The translations under genes were made by a program, and so were the position numbers. This document shows positions 34,295 to 40,545 of a stretch of 40,545 nt of DNA, piece by piece. The stretch spans positions 1 to 40,545 of the forward strand of contig JBDLIN010000005.1 in assembly GCA_039714835.1 (NCBI GenBank). The letters are read 5' to 3'. The stretch is from SZUA-22 sp039714835. GTDB lineage: Bacteria; Bacteroidota; Ignavibacteria; Ignavibacteriales; Melioribacteraceae. Positions within the stretch are counted from its first letter, which is position 1, and the number at the start of each line of letters is the position of its first letter. The notes beneath the pieces were generated by a model. That model ran no database searches. It was not told where the DNA came from and was given only the letters and a program-made list of their open reading frames with translations.

Positions 34295-36151
34295 TTACAA
34301 ATTCATTGCTAACTCATAAGCATCTCTAATTGCTTCCTGAGCTTTACCTGCTTTTTTAGCATCACCAATAAAGAAGATTGAAGCATTACCTTTGTATTCA
34401 AAAGGGATATAGCTTTTCATGCCAGCAGCTATTACAATTTTATCAATACCTTCAAGCGATTTTCTTCCATCACCATTTTCAATAATCACTGTTGAATCAC
34501 TCACTTCTACTACTTTATGATTTGTGAATATTTGGGTATTCTTTGACTTAAGTTTTTTAACTGTCATTGCTTTTTCAATCATTTCCATTCCACGTGCAAT
34601 TTCATCAAGCATTTCAACAATAATAACTTTGTTATCTCCGTCAACAAGCTTTGAAGCAATTTCAAGTCCGATAAGACCACCACCTACAACTAATACTTTA
34701 TTATTCTTTGGTAGTTGAGAATCTTCAAGAAATTCTGTCCAATAGAATTTTTTAAGTCCTTTAATTGGCGGAACTGCCGGTACTGCTCCTGTTGCCATTA
34801 TAATTCCAGCGTAATCAATTTGTTCAAGGTCAGAACTACTTGCTTCTTTATTGATTAAATTAATATTTCTCTCTTTGATCTCAGTCTTAAAATAATCAAT
34901 GATTTCAATTAAGCTTTCTTTGTTTGGAGGTAGATATGCAAGATTAAATTGTCCACCAAGTTCAGACTTTTCATATAAGTCAATCTTATGACCTCTTTCA
35001 CTCAGTGTAATTGCAGCCTCCATCCCAGCAAGTCCTCCACCAACAACCGCATATTTTTTTGAAGTTTCTGCAGTTTCAACTTTTGATAAACCAGTATTTA
35101 CCAAAGGATTAACTACACAACCAAGTCCAGTACCACCTTTAACTCCGCCAAGACAACCTTCAGCACAAGCCAAACATGGTCTAACATTTCCCTTAACTTC
35201 GTTTATATGTTTTCCAATAAAATCATGATCAGCGATCATCGCTCTTCCAACAGCAATGTAGTCTGCATTGTATTTATCTTCTATTAGCTCAATATCCTTT
35301 CCAGAATTGATTCTTCCAACAAAAACTACTGGAATAATAATGCTCTCCTTTATTTTACCAGCAAGTTCCCAAGTTCTGCCTTTAGAGATAAACATATGCT
35401 GAAAGAACCAAGGTGGAGTTGAGCAAGCCGAACCTGCTGAAACGTGAATCGCATCAACTCCATTTGTTTCCAGTATATTACTGAACTGGATCATTTCCTC
35501 GATGTGAAAACCGGATGGTATCATTTCATCACCACTAATTCTGGCAATGATTGGAATATCTACAGCATCTTTAACTGCTTTAAGTACCTCCAGAGGAAAC
35601 TTAATTCTATTCTCAAAACTTCCGCCATATTCATCAGTTCTGTCATTAACATCTGGAGAAATGAATTGTGCCAGTAAGTATCCATGTCCAAACTGAAGTT
35701 CTATAATATCAAATCCAGTAGCAACAGCGCGTTTTGCAGAATTAACAAACATTTCAATAACCTTATCCATCATTGCTCTATCCATTTTTTCAGGTGTCGC
35801 ACCACCATTTGGACAAGGTTTATCAGTTGATGACCAAAAATAGTTACCAGGAATTTTTGGATTTACCATTCTTCCCGGATGATTCAAATGTGCAATTGTT
35901 TTTGCTCCATTACTATGAATTAAACTAGTAAGTTTTTGTAATCCTTCAATTTTTGAATCATCATCAATTCCAATCTGAGTTGGCAACTCGCGTAATCCTG
36001 AATCCATAAATAACGGTTCCGGTGTGACAGCACCGATATGCTTGCTTCTTAAATCGTAAAAGCTTAAATGTCTATCTGTTATTACCCCGGTTTTATCGCT
36101 GTAACCAAGTTTCACCGGTGCTAAAATATATTTATTTCTAAGTTTTAACAT
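34295..36151 (-). CDS. Fe-S flavoenzyme of the 2,4-dienoyl-CoA reductase/Old Yellow Enzyme type
   Basis: The 618-residue protein has an FMN-binding TIM barrel (about 1-320, with Q-F-G-H-G-Y-L-L-A-Q-F-I-S-P and D-E-Y-G-G-S-F-E-N-R), a four-Cys cluster C326-x2-C329-x3-C333-x11-C345 for [4Fe-4S], then an FAD/NAD(P)-binding part with G-G-G-L-A-G-M-E and G-G-G-L-I-G-L-E. This is the FadH-type plan; electrons pass from NAD(P)H by FAD and the cluster to FMN. The family reduces enoyl substrates, trimethylamine-type compounds or others. It is the last gene of the Fe-S cluster operon, 22 bp after the DUF59-like gene, so its cluster could be a client of those proteins. Substrate unknown. Confidence 0.88.
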   Translation of the reverse strand: MLKLRNKYILAPVKLGYSDKTGVITDRHLSFYDLRSKHIGAVTPEPLFMDSGLRELPTQIGIDDDSKIEGLQKLTSLIHSNGAKTIAHLNHPGRMVNPKIPGNYFWSSTDKPCPNGGATPEKMDRAMMDKVIEMFVNSAKRAVATGFDIIELQFGHGYLLAQFISPDVNDRTDEYGGSFENRIKFPLEVLKAVKDAVDIPIIARISGDEMIPSGFHIEEMIQFSNILETNGVDAIHVSAGSACSTPPWFFQHMFISKGRTWELAGKIKESIIIPVVFVGRINSGKDIELIEDKYNADYIAVGRAMIADHDFIGKHINEVKGNVRPCLACAEGCLGGVKGGTGLGCVVNPLVNTGLSKVETAETSKKYAVVGGGLAGMEAAITLSERGHKIDLYEKSELGGQFNLAYLPPNKESLIEIIDYFKTEIKERNINLINKEASSSDLEQIDYAGIIMATGAVPAVPPIKGLKKFYWTEFLEDSQLPKNNKVLVVGGGLIGLEIASKLVDGDNKVIIVEMLDEIARGMEMIEKAMTVKKLKSKNTQIFTNHKVVEVSDSTVIIENGDGRKSLEGIDKIVIAAGMKSYIPFEYKGNASIFFIGDAKKAGKAQEAIRDAYELAMNL

Positions 36152-36173
36152 TTTTTCCTCTATTCAAGTAAAA

Positions 36174-36464
36174 CTATCCTATCCATGCCTCTGATTCCAT
36201 TTGCATGAATTTGGCTCTTTCTTCTTCTGTCATTACTTCAATTTCGTATTGGAATTCTAATCCTAATTGATTAATTGGTTGAGCAACAGAATGTAATAAT
36301 TGACCAGCAATTGGAATATTTGGAAATGGGAATGCAAAATTTACCTTTGCTATTTCATTATCTAATTCAACATTTTTTACAATACATAAATCTATTAATG
36401 AATAATCTATAGCGGGATGTTTTACTTTTGCAAGTTCATTTATCAGTTCTTCTTTAGTAATCAT
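36174..36464 (-). CDS. DUF59/MIP18-like protein
   Basis: The 96-residue protein has the layout of the DUF59 domain found at the start of Mrp/ApbC and alone in Fe-S assembly proteins: L-A-K-V-K-H-P-A-I-D-Y-S-L-I-D-L, then a V-x-V-x-F strand and P-I-A-G-Q-L. The usual Cys in the T-x-G-C-P loop is missing, replaced by F-P-F-P-N-I-P. It overlaps the NifX-like gene by four bases (ATGA). It probably helps the MinD-like ATPases in cluster transfer, but without the Cys it may act only as an adaptor. Confidence 0.65.
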   Translation of the reverse strand: MITKEELINELAKVKHPAIDYSLIDLCIVKNVELDNEIAKVNFAFPFPNIPIAGQLLHSVAQPINQLGLEFQYEIEVMTEEERAKFMQMESEAWIG

Positions 36465-36799
36465 ATTTTTTTCAATTCATCATTTTTATAACTTTCATAT
36501 GCTTTTTTAACCGTCATATCACCAGCTCCGACATAACTAGTTATTCCCGTTTTCTCCAAAATGGTTTCTGCATTTCCTCCAGGACCATTTCCGGTAATAA
36601 GAACTTTAGCTCCCATATCAAATAATACTTTTGCGGTTTGAGGACCAGCACCATGTGCTTCTTGAGCAATAGCACTATTATCCATATGAGTTAATTCATC
36701 TTTTTCTTCATCGTAAACAAGTATAAATTCTGTTCTTCCAAATCGCGGATCCATTTGCGAATCCCAATCAGTTCCTTTACTAGTAAATCCAATTTTCAT
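36461..36799 (-). CDS. NifX/NifB C-terminal-like (dinitrogenase FeMo-cofactor family) protein 2
   Basis: The 112-residue protein matches the Nitro_FeMo-Co family: M-K-I-G-F-T-S, D-P-R-F-G-R-T-E-F at the cofactor-facing site, and V-L-I-T-G-N-G-P-G-G-N-A. Family members bind metalloclusters or their precursors during delivery. It follows the second MinD-like ATPase by 24 bp and overlaps the DUF59-like gene. No nitrogenase structural or nifB gene is in the window, so the client is some other iron-sulfur enzyme. Confidence 0.85.
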   Translation of the reverse strand: MKIGFTSKGTDWDSQMDPRFGRTEFILVYDEEKDELTHMDNSAIAQEAHGAGPQTAKVLFDMGAKVLITGNGPGGNAETILEKTGITSYVGAGDMTVKKAYESYKNDELKKI

Positions 36800-36823
36800 T
36801 TTAATTCTCTCTTATTTTAATTA

Positions 36824-37693
36824 TTAATTTTTACTAATCTTTTTCCAAGTATCTTTAATTATTTTTTGCAGTTCACCATTGTCAAATTCAACTATTGTTT
36901 TTCCATTTGTCATTGCCTCTGTGAACTTTTCGTCATAGGGTAAATCAGCAAGATGGATTATATTTTCTTCTTTCAAAAAGCTCTTTATCTCATTCGTGAT
37001 CTCTGGATTAAGATCTGATTTATTAATGATACATCCAGCTGTTAAACGAAAAGATTTTAGAAGCTCATATACTCGCTTTAGATCATGAAATCCAGAAACA
37101 GAGGGCTCAGTTACTAGTACTACAAAATCAGCTCCAGCTAATGAAGAAACAACCGGACAGCCAATACCAGGTGAGCCGTCAACCACAATGAAATCTATAT
37201 TTTTATTTATTGCAATTTCTTTTGCTTCATTTTTTACTTGTGTAACGAGCTTACCCGAATTATCAGCACCAATACCCAAACGTGCATGAACCATCGGGTT
37301 ACCATTTTTCGTCTTTGATACATACAATTTCCCAGAATATGCGTCCTGCATTTCTATTGCATTCATAGGACATCTGCTAGTACAGAATCCGCAACCCTCA
37401 CAAGCAATTGGATCAATAGTATATTTACCATTCTTGCGTTGAAAAGCATCGAACTGGCAGGCACTAACACATACCCCACATTGTTTGCATTTATCTTGAT
37501 TTATTTTAGCAATATATCCACTATAAAAATCTTCAGATTTTGCAAAGTCCGGCTCCATTAATAAATGCATATCGGCTGCATCTACGTCACAATCAGCTAC
37601 TACTACATTTTCTCCGGCTAACTCCGCAAACGATGCAGTTAAAGATGTTTTGCCGGTTCCACCTTTTCCTGATATAACAACAATCTCTTTCAT
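36824..37693 (-). CDS. MinD/NBP35-like ATPase with inserted two-cluster ferredoxin domain, copy 2
   Basis: The 289-residue protein has a deviant Walker A (G-K-G-G-T-G-K-T, 9-16), a D-C-D-V-D-A-A-D switch, an inserted 2x[4Fe-4S] ferredoxin (C69, C72, C75, C79 and C98, C101, C104, C108) and D-G-S-P-G-I-G-C-P before the Walker B side. Such COG1149 proteins are typical of anaerobes and are thought to assemble or transfer iron-sulfur clusters with ATP. Its start overlaps the stop of copy 1 by one base (TAATG). The paired arrangement implies a heterodimer. Exact client unknown. Confidence 0.87.
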   Translation of the reverse strand: MKEIVVISGKGGTGKTSLTASFAELAGENVVVADCDVDAADMHLLMEPDFAKSEDFYSGYIAKINQDKCKQCGVCVSACQFDAFQRKNGKYTIDPIACEGCGFCTSRCPMNAIEMQDAYSGKLYVSKTKNGNPMVHARLGIGADNSGKLVTQVKNEAKEIAINKNIDFIVVDGSPGIGCPVVSSLAGADFVVLVTEPSVSGFHDLKRVYELLKSFRLTAGCIINKSDLNPEITNEIKSFLKEENIIHLADLPYDEKFTEAMTNGKTIVEFDNGELQKIIKDTWKKISKN

Positions 37694-38556
37694 TACACTT
37701 CAACTAAATTTAATTTTAAAACATATTCTTTAATTTTTTCTAACTGTTCTTTTACTTCTGGTATAGAATTATATAATAGCTTTCCTTGAGAATATAATTC
37801 TGCAATCTTTCTACTGTTAGGGATTTTTGCTAAAATTTCAATTCCCTCTCTTTGACAAAACTCCTCAACATCTTTATTACCAATGCCATCCCGATTGATT
37901 ACCACACCAAATTCTTTTTCTAATTTTTCCATAGTATCGACAGCAAGCTTAAGATCATGAAAACCAAATGGTGTTGGTTCAGTTACGAGAATTACATAGT
38001 CCGCATCTTTAGCAGCTTCAATTACTGGGCAGGAGGTTCCAGGGGGAGAATCATAAAGTTGAATAACATCGCTTGACACATTTTCTTTTACATAGTCCTT
38101 GGTTTGCTTAATCAATGGGACTGCCTGCTCTTCACCGATTTCAAGTTTACTTTCAATAAATATTAAATTATCCAATCTGAATTCTTTTAACTCTCCCATT
38201 TTTTTCGGAACCATAGGAAGGGCATTTGTTGGACAAAGTTTTGAACAGGCATAACAACCGTGACATAATTCCGGGAATACTGTGACCATATCTCCTAACT
38301 GGAGAATAGCATTAAAATTACATGCATTTTGACAAATTCCACATGCATCACATCGATCTTCTACCCATTCCGGAATCATTTTAAATTTATCTTCCGAATG
38401 CTTGAGTTCTCCTTCAATAAACAAACCAGAATTTGGCTCTTCTACATCTAAATCAATTAAGACTACTGGAAATTCTTCGGCTAAAAACTCGGCTAAATTT
38501 GATGACAAAGTAGTTTTTCCAGTTCCGCCTTTTCCACTCGCAATTGCTATTTTCAT
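37693..38556 (-). CDS. MinD/NBP35-like ATPase with inserted two-cluster ferredoxin domain, copy 1
   Basis: The 287-residue protein has the same plan as the next gene: G-K-G-G-T-G-K-T-T (8-16), D-L-D-V-E-E-P-N, ferredoxin Cys residues at 69, 72, 75, 79 and 98, 101, 104, 108, and D-S-P-P-G-T-S-C-P. The Cys spacing is the same as in copy 2 down to residue number, although the rest has diverged, so the two are old tandem duplicates kept as a pair. It comes 58 bp after the NifX-like gene at 38615. A role in cluster assembly or transfer is established for NBP35/ApbC relatives and inferred here. Confidence 0.87.
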   Translation of the reverse strand: MKIAIASGKGGTGKTTLSSNLAEFLAEEFPVVLIDLDVEEPNSGLFIEGELKHSEDKFKMIPEWVEDRCDACGICQNACNFNAILQLGDMVTVFPELCHGCYACSKLCPTNALPMVPKKMGELKEFRLDNLIFIESKLEIGEEQAVPLIKQTKDYVKENVSSDVIQLYDSPPGTSCPVIEAAKDADYVILVTEPTPFGFHDLKLAVDTMEKLEKEFGVVINRDGIGNKDVEEFCQREGIEILAKIPNSRKIAELYSQGKLLYNSIPEVKEQLEKIKEYVLKLNLVEV

Positions 38557-38614
38557 CGTATCATACCAAAATTAAATTCCATAAATAGTAACATTTTCAT
38601 CACAATTGAATTAC

Positions 38615-38956
38615 TCAATGATCACAGAGATTATTACCGGCTTGCAATTGATTATTCAAGTAATTTTCAACAAGTATCTTAGGTTCTTCCGAGCCAATAC
38701 CCATAAAAACTTCAATATTATTATGAGCAAAAATATCCTGCGCTTTTTGCCCCATTCCACCAGAAATTATTGTACTTACTCCTTTTTCAGCAAGAAATCT
38801 TGGATACGTTCCTGGTTGATGCTCTGGAGGAGACACAAATTCTTCATTAACAATTTTATCATCTTCAACTTTAACAATTGCAAATTTTTCACAGTGCCCA
38901 AAATGTGCACATAATTTTTCTTCAATAGTTGGTATTGCAAATAGTTTTGTGCTCAT
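38615..38956 (-). CDS. NifX/NifB C-terminal-like (dinitrogenase FeMo-cofactor family) protein 1
   Basis: The 113-residue protein shows the family pattern: C-A-H-F-G-H-C-E-K-F-A-I-V, P-G-T-Y-P-R-F-L-A-E-K-G-V and I-I-S-G-G-M-G-Q-K-A, with an extended tail holding a late Cys and His. The A-H-F-G-H-C block differs from the second member (P-R-F-G-R-T), so the two probably bind different clusters or states. It follows the Gly-rich zinc-ribbon gene by two bases. Metallocluster carrier is the likely role. Confidence 0.88.
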   Translation of the reverse strand: MSTKLFAIPTIEEKLCAHFGHCEKFAIVKVEDDKIVNEEFVSPPEHQPGTYPRFLAEKGVSTIISGGMGQKAQDIFAHNNIEVFMGIGSEEPKILVENYLNNQLQAGNNLCDH

Positions 38957-38958
38957 AT

Positions 38959-39180
38959 TTAATTTTCCTTTTTATTTAATAATTCTTCTCTCACCATGGT
39001 ATGGCCACAACTTGGACATTTAACATTAGTACATTTTACGCCACGCTGATGAGAAACTTTTTCTCCACATTTAGCGCAGACACAATAACCGCCAGTACCA
39101 AAACTACCTCCGCTATTCCGACCACGACCACCGCCGCGACCTAAACCTTTACCGCCTCCAAATCCACCTGCGTTATTCAT
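38959..39180 (-). CDS. Gly-rich small protein with zinc-ribbon Cys pairs
   Basis: The 73-residue protein has a Gly/Arg-rich N-terminal third and then C-V-C-A-K-C-G, C-T, and C-P-S-C-G, a zinc ribbon or rubredoxin-like metal site. Small proteins like this occur next to DUF134, DUF5320 and NifX-like genes in many anaerobes. It begins six bases after the DUF5320 gene. Metal binding is supported by the motif; anything further is unknown. Confidence 0.75.
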   Translation of the reverse strand: MNNAGGFGGGKGLGRGGGRGRNSGGSFGTGGYCVCAKCGEKVSHQRGVKCTNVKCPSCGHTMVREELLNKKEN

Positions 39181-39186
39181 CTTATT

Positions 39187-39480
39187 CTATTCCTCCTCTT
39201 TTATATCAGAATCATTTATGCTTGAAAGTTCTTTTTCAAGTGAAGAAAGATCATTTTTTAACATATTGATTTGATTTTCAATAACTGTCTTTCTTGATAC
39301 ATTGGGAACTTCATTCTCATAATAAGGATCCGTGTTTCTACCAAATCCAAATCCTTCATTATGAAAACCACCACCAAATCTACGACCTCTACCAAAACCG
39401 AAGCTTCCTCTTCCATAACCAAATCCTCTACCTGTCATTGGACCCATTCCTCTTGGACCCGTCATATCTCTATTAGGCAT
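39187..39480 (-). CDS. DUF5320 family protein
   Basis: The 97-residue protein starts M-P-N-R-D-M-T-G-P-R-G-M-G-P-M-T-G-R-G, the hallmark of DUF5320, followed by a Gly/Phe/Arg-rich stretch and a C-terminal coiled coil (about 65-92, Q-I-N-M-L-K-N-D-L-S-S-L-E-K-E-L). A strong GGAGG lies before the ATG. The family is uncharacterised and keeps company with NifX-like and DUF134 proteins. The coiled coil suggests self-association. Confidence 0.8.
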   Translation of the reverse strand: MPNRDMTGPRGMGPMTGRGFGYGRGSFGFGRGRRFGGGFHNEGFGFGRNTDPYYENEVPNVSRKTVIENQINMLKNDLSSLEKELSSINDSDIKEEE

Positions 39481-39497
39481 AATAACCTCCTATTAAA

Positions 39498-39932
39498 TTA
39501 ATTTGTACAACATTCACCATGTCCAAAACCACCTGCAAGATTTAATAAATTAATTGAATTGCATTCGGGACACTGTGAAAATTTTGTATTAATATCTATA
39601 TTGAACATATACCCACATTCTAAACATTTGATAATATTGTTTCTAAAATGAATATTTCCACCCTCAATCATTAGAGACCCTCCTTTTACAATAAAGTTTG
39701 CTAACTTTTTACGCGCTTGTTCAATTAATCTAGTAAAAGTTGAGCGGGAGATTTCCATCTCATCTGAAGCTTCATTATGCGATAAACCTTCAAAATCAGC
39801 TAAACGCAAAGCTTCATACTCATCTAGAGAGAGTGAAGTTTGCTGCAGATATTTTCGAGCAATCCCTATTGGTTTAAACTCGGTAAATAATGGTGGTTTA
39901 TGCACCATTCGTTCTTTTTGTGGTCTTGGCAT
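39498..39932 (-). CDS. DUF134 family DNA-binding protein, probable regulator of the cluster
   Basis: The 144-residue protein begins M-P-R-P, then K-P-I-G-I-A-R and L-S-L-D-E-Y-E-A-L-R-L-A-D, the DUF134 signature, and a sigma70-region-4-like helix-turn-helix (about 51-85, S-H-N-E-A-S-D-E-M-E-I-S-R-S-T-F-T-R). A C-terminal zinc or iron site follows (C-L-E-C-G and C-P-E-C, with a final G-E-C-C). It leads the operon and has palindromes just upstream, so it likely senses metal or cluster status and controls the genes that follow. The ATG is preceded by GGAGA. Confidence 0.85.
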   Translation of the reverse strand: MPRPQKERMVHKPPLFTEFKPIGIARKYLQQTSLSLDEYEALRLADFEGLSHNEASDEMEISRSTFTRLIEQARKKLANFIVKGGSLMIEGGNIHFRNNIIKCLECGYMFNIDINTKFSQCPECNSINLLNLAGGFGHGECCTN

Positions 39933-39973
39933 ATATTCTCCAAAATTTCTACTTTAAATATAATGAACATATG

Positions 39974-40015
39974 TGCATAATGCAAGTGCATAAAAATTGG
40001 TATATGATTCATATA
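39974..40015. promoter_or_regulatory. Candidate operators upstream of the DUF134 operon
   Basis: TGCAT-A-ATGCA (39974-39984) and the perfect 7-1-7 inverted repeat TATATGA-T-TCATATA (40001-40015) lie 40-85 bp before the DUF134 start, with the direct repeat GTGCATA at 39973-39979 and 39986-39992. They may bind the DUF134 protein itself or a Fur/MarR-type factor; AT-rich DNA makes chance palindromes more likely. Confidence 0.4.
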
Positions 40016-40121
40016 TTTTCATTTTTACCATACCCATTTCCAAATAATCGAAAAATGATGCTAATTTAAATTTTTTAACCGTTTTAGTGAAAAGACTGCG
40101 AAGTAGTCAAAGTTTTAATAA

Positions 40122-40244
40122 CTCTGTACTCGCCATCCGACAGGATGGTGAAGTGCAGAGCTTTGATAAATAAAAGCAGATTTCTACAACTACGGAGTAG
40201 TTGAAGTAAAAATTGTATGCTTTTCTTTTGGCTTGATCCAAAAG
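40122..40244. repeat. Run of palindromic repeats
   Basis: Three hairpins follow each other: an imperfect 17-base stem with GCCATCC/GGATGG at its tip (40122-40160), CAACTA/TAGTTG (40187-40203) and CTTTTGG/CCAAAAG (40225-40244, followed by AAACAAAAACTCAAG). The last resembles a dispersed repeat often seen in Bacteroidota-group genomes. They could serve as terminators or be copies of an interspersed repeat family. Confidence 0.5.
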
Positions 40245-40448
40245 AAACAAAAACTCAAGACTGAAAGAAATAAGCTAAAATTTGCTTCTCTTCACTACAG
40301 AAAAATAACTCGTCGTTTCACTCCTCAAACAGATTTTTCTGCTTAACGTTCAGTTTACAAATTTTTTTACACTTATTTCTTTAGGTCGTTTATTTTTAAA
40401 TCTTGATAGCTAATTATTAGGGAAAAACAAGACTTCTTTCATGTGATT

Positions 40449-40545
40449 TTAATCATCACAATCGTCAAGACCAAGAAAATCCATTAAGTTTTTATGGACA
40501 TCATCTGTAATCTTAACTTCATAGGTTTTATACGATTGAATAGTA
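40449..40545 (-). CDS. C-terminal end of an unidentified gene (partial)
   Basis: Read leftward from the right edge there is an open frame of 31 residues ending at a TAA (40451-40449): S-Y-K-T-Y-E-V-K-I-T-D-D-V-H, then M-D-F-L-G-L-D-D-C-D-D. The residues look like real protein with an acidic end. The start lies outside the window, so family and function cannot be given. Low sequence length leaves open that it is a chance frame. Confidence 0.45.
   Translation of the reverse strand, partial: TIQSYKTYEVKITDDVHKNLMDFLGLDDCDD

Larger units (their letters stand above)
39933..40448. other. Intergenic region with operators and dispersed hairpin repeats
   Basis: This 516-bp region lies upstream of the DUF134 operon and downstream of the partial gene at the right edge. 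It holds palindromes at 39974-39984 and 40001-40015, hairpins at 40122-40160, 40187-40203 and 40225-40244, and no ORF that looks coding. Confidence 0.6.

Noticed and set aside
36461..38956. The NifX-like genes as part of a nitrogen-fixation cluster
   Set aside because: No nifHDK, nifE, nifN or nifB is present; the family is common in non-fixing anaerobes.
1..40545. CRISPR arrays, tRNA and rRNA genes
   Set aside because: I saw no regularly spaced repeat array, no tRNA cloverleaf with a CCA-ready acceptor stem and no rRNA-like stretch.

Overview
The window is AT-rich, gene-dense bacterial DNA. It looks like the Bacteroidota/Chlorobiota/Ignavibacteriota group, most likely an Ignavibacteria-like anaerobe. 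The evidence is protein style: a type IX secretion (T9SS/Por) C-terminal sorting domain of the YPNPFNP type, a PorV-like outer-membrane protein, a TonB-dependent receptor with a carboxypeptidase-regulatory-like front domain, a large DUF2723 membrane protein, a eukaryote-like carbamoyl-phosphate synthase, and a cluster of iron-sulfur/NifX-like/MinD-like proteins typical of anaerobes. The taxonomic call is inference from protein families only.

Layout. (1) Positions 1-4306: the first codons of a leftward gene at the edge, about 500 bp of regulatory DNA, then a leftward pair encoding a RidA/chorismatase-like protein and a membrane-anchored protein with a CxxCH motif, PD40 propeller and TPRs. (2) Positions 4538-15834: a leftward cell-surface locus with a TonB receptor, a PorV-like protein, a 735-residue secreted FN3 protein and a two-repeat secreted protein with a sorting domain. 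It is preceded by a second, near-identical 735-residue protein and by the tail of a third copy. LacI-type palindromes (CAAWCGWTTG) lie upstream of three transcription units and suggest one sugar-responsive regulon. (3) Positions 16031-21066: envelope glycosylation genes (GT2, DUF2723 protein, GT9) and a small unknown protein. (4) Positions 21084-22512: a leftward trio of LOG-family, YjbQ-family and DUF454 proteins. (5) Positions 22706-28584: ornithine aminotransferase, a MITE-like element and overlapping carA-carB. (6) Positions 28866-34153: a leftward metal-uptake locus (small membrane protein, porin-like protein, substrate-binding protein, permease, no ATPase) followed by a small protein and a COG0731-type radical SAM protein. 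A perfect 7-1-7 Fur-family-like box sits at its head. (7) Positions 34295-39932: a leftward nine-gene cluster of DUF134 regulator, DUF5320 protein, Gly-rich zinc-ribbon protein, NifX-like protein, two MinD/NBP35-like ferredoxin-ATPases, a second NifX-like protein, a DUF59-like protein and an Fe-S flavoprotein of the 2,4-dienoyl-CoA reductase type. (8) Positions 39933-40545: hairpin-rich intergenic DNA and the 3' end of a leftward gene.

The strongest candidates for unusual biology are the surface locus with its shared operators and repeated remodelling (gene duplication, a leftover third copy, a 441-bp perfect internal repeat) and the DUF134/NifX/MinD-ferredoxin cluster, which looks like a dedicated metallocofactor assembly or delivery system ending in an Fe-S flavoenzyme.
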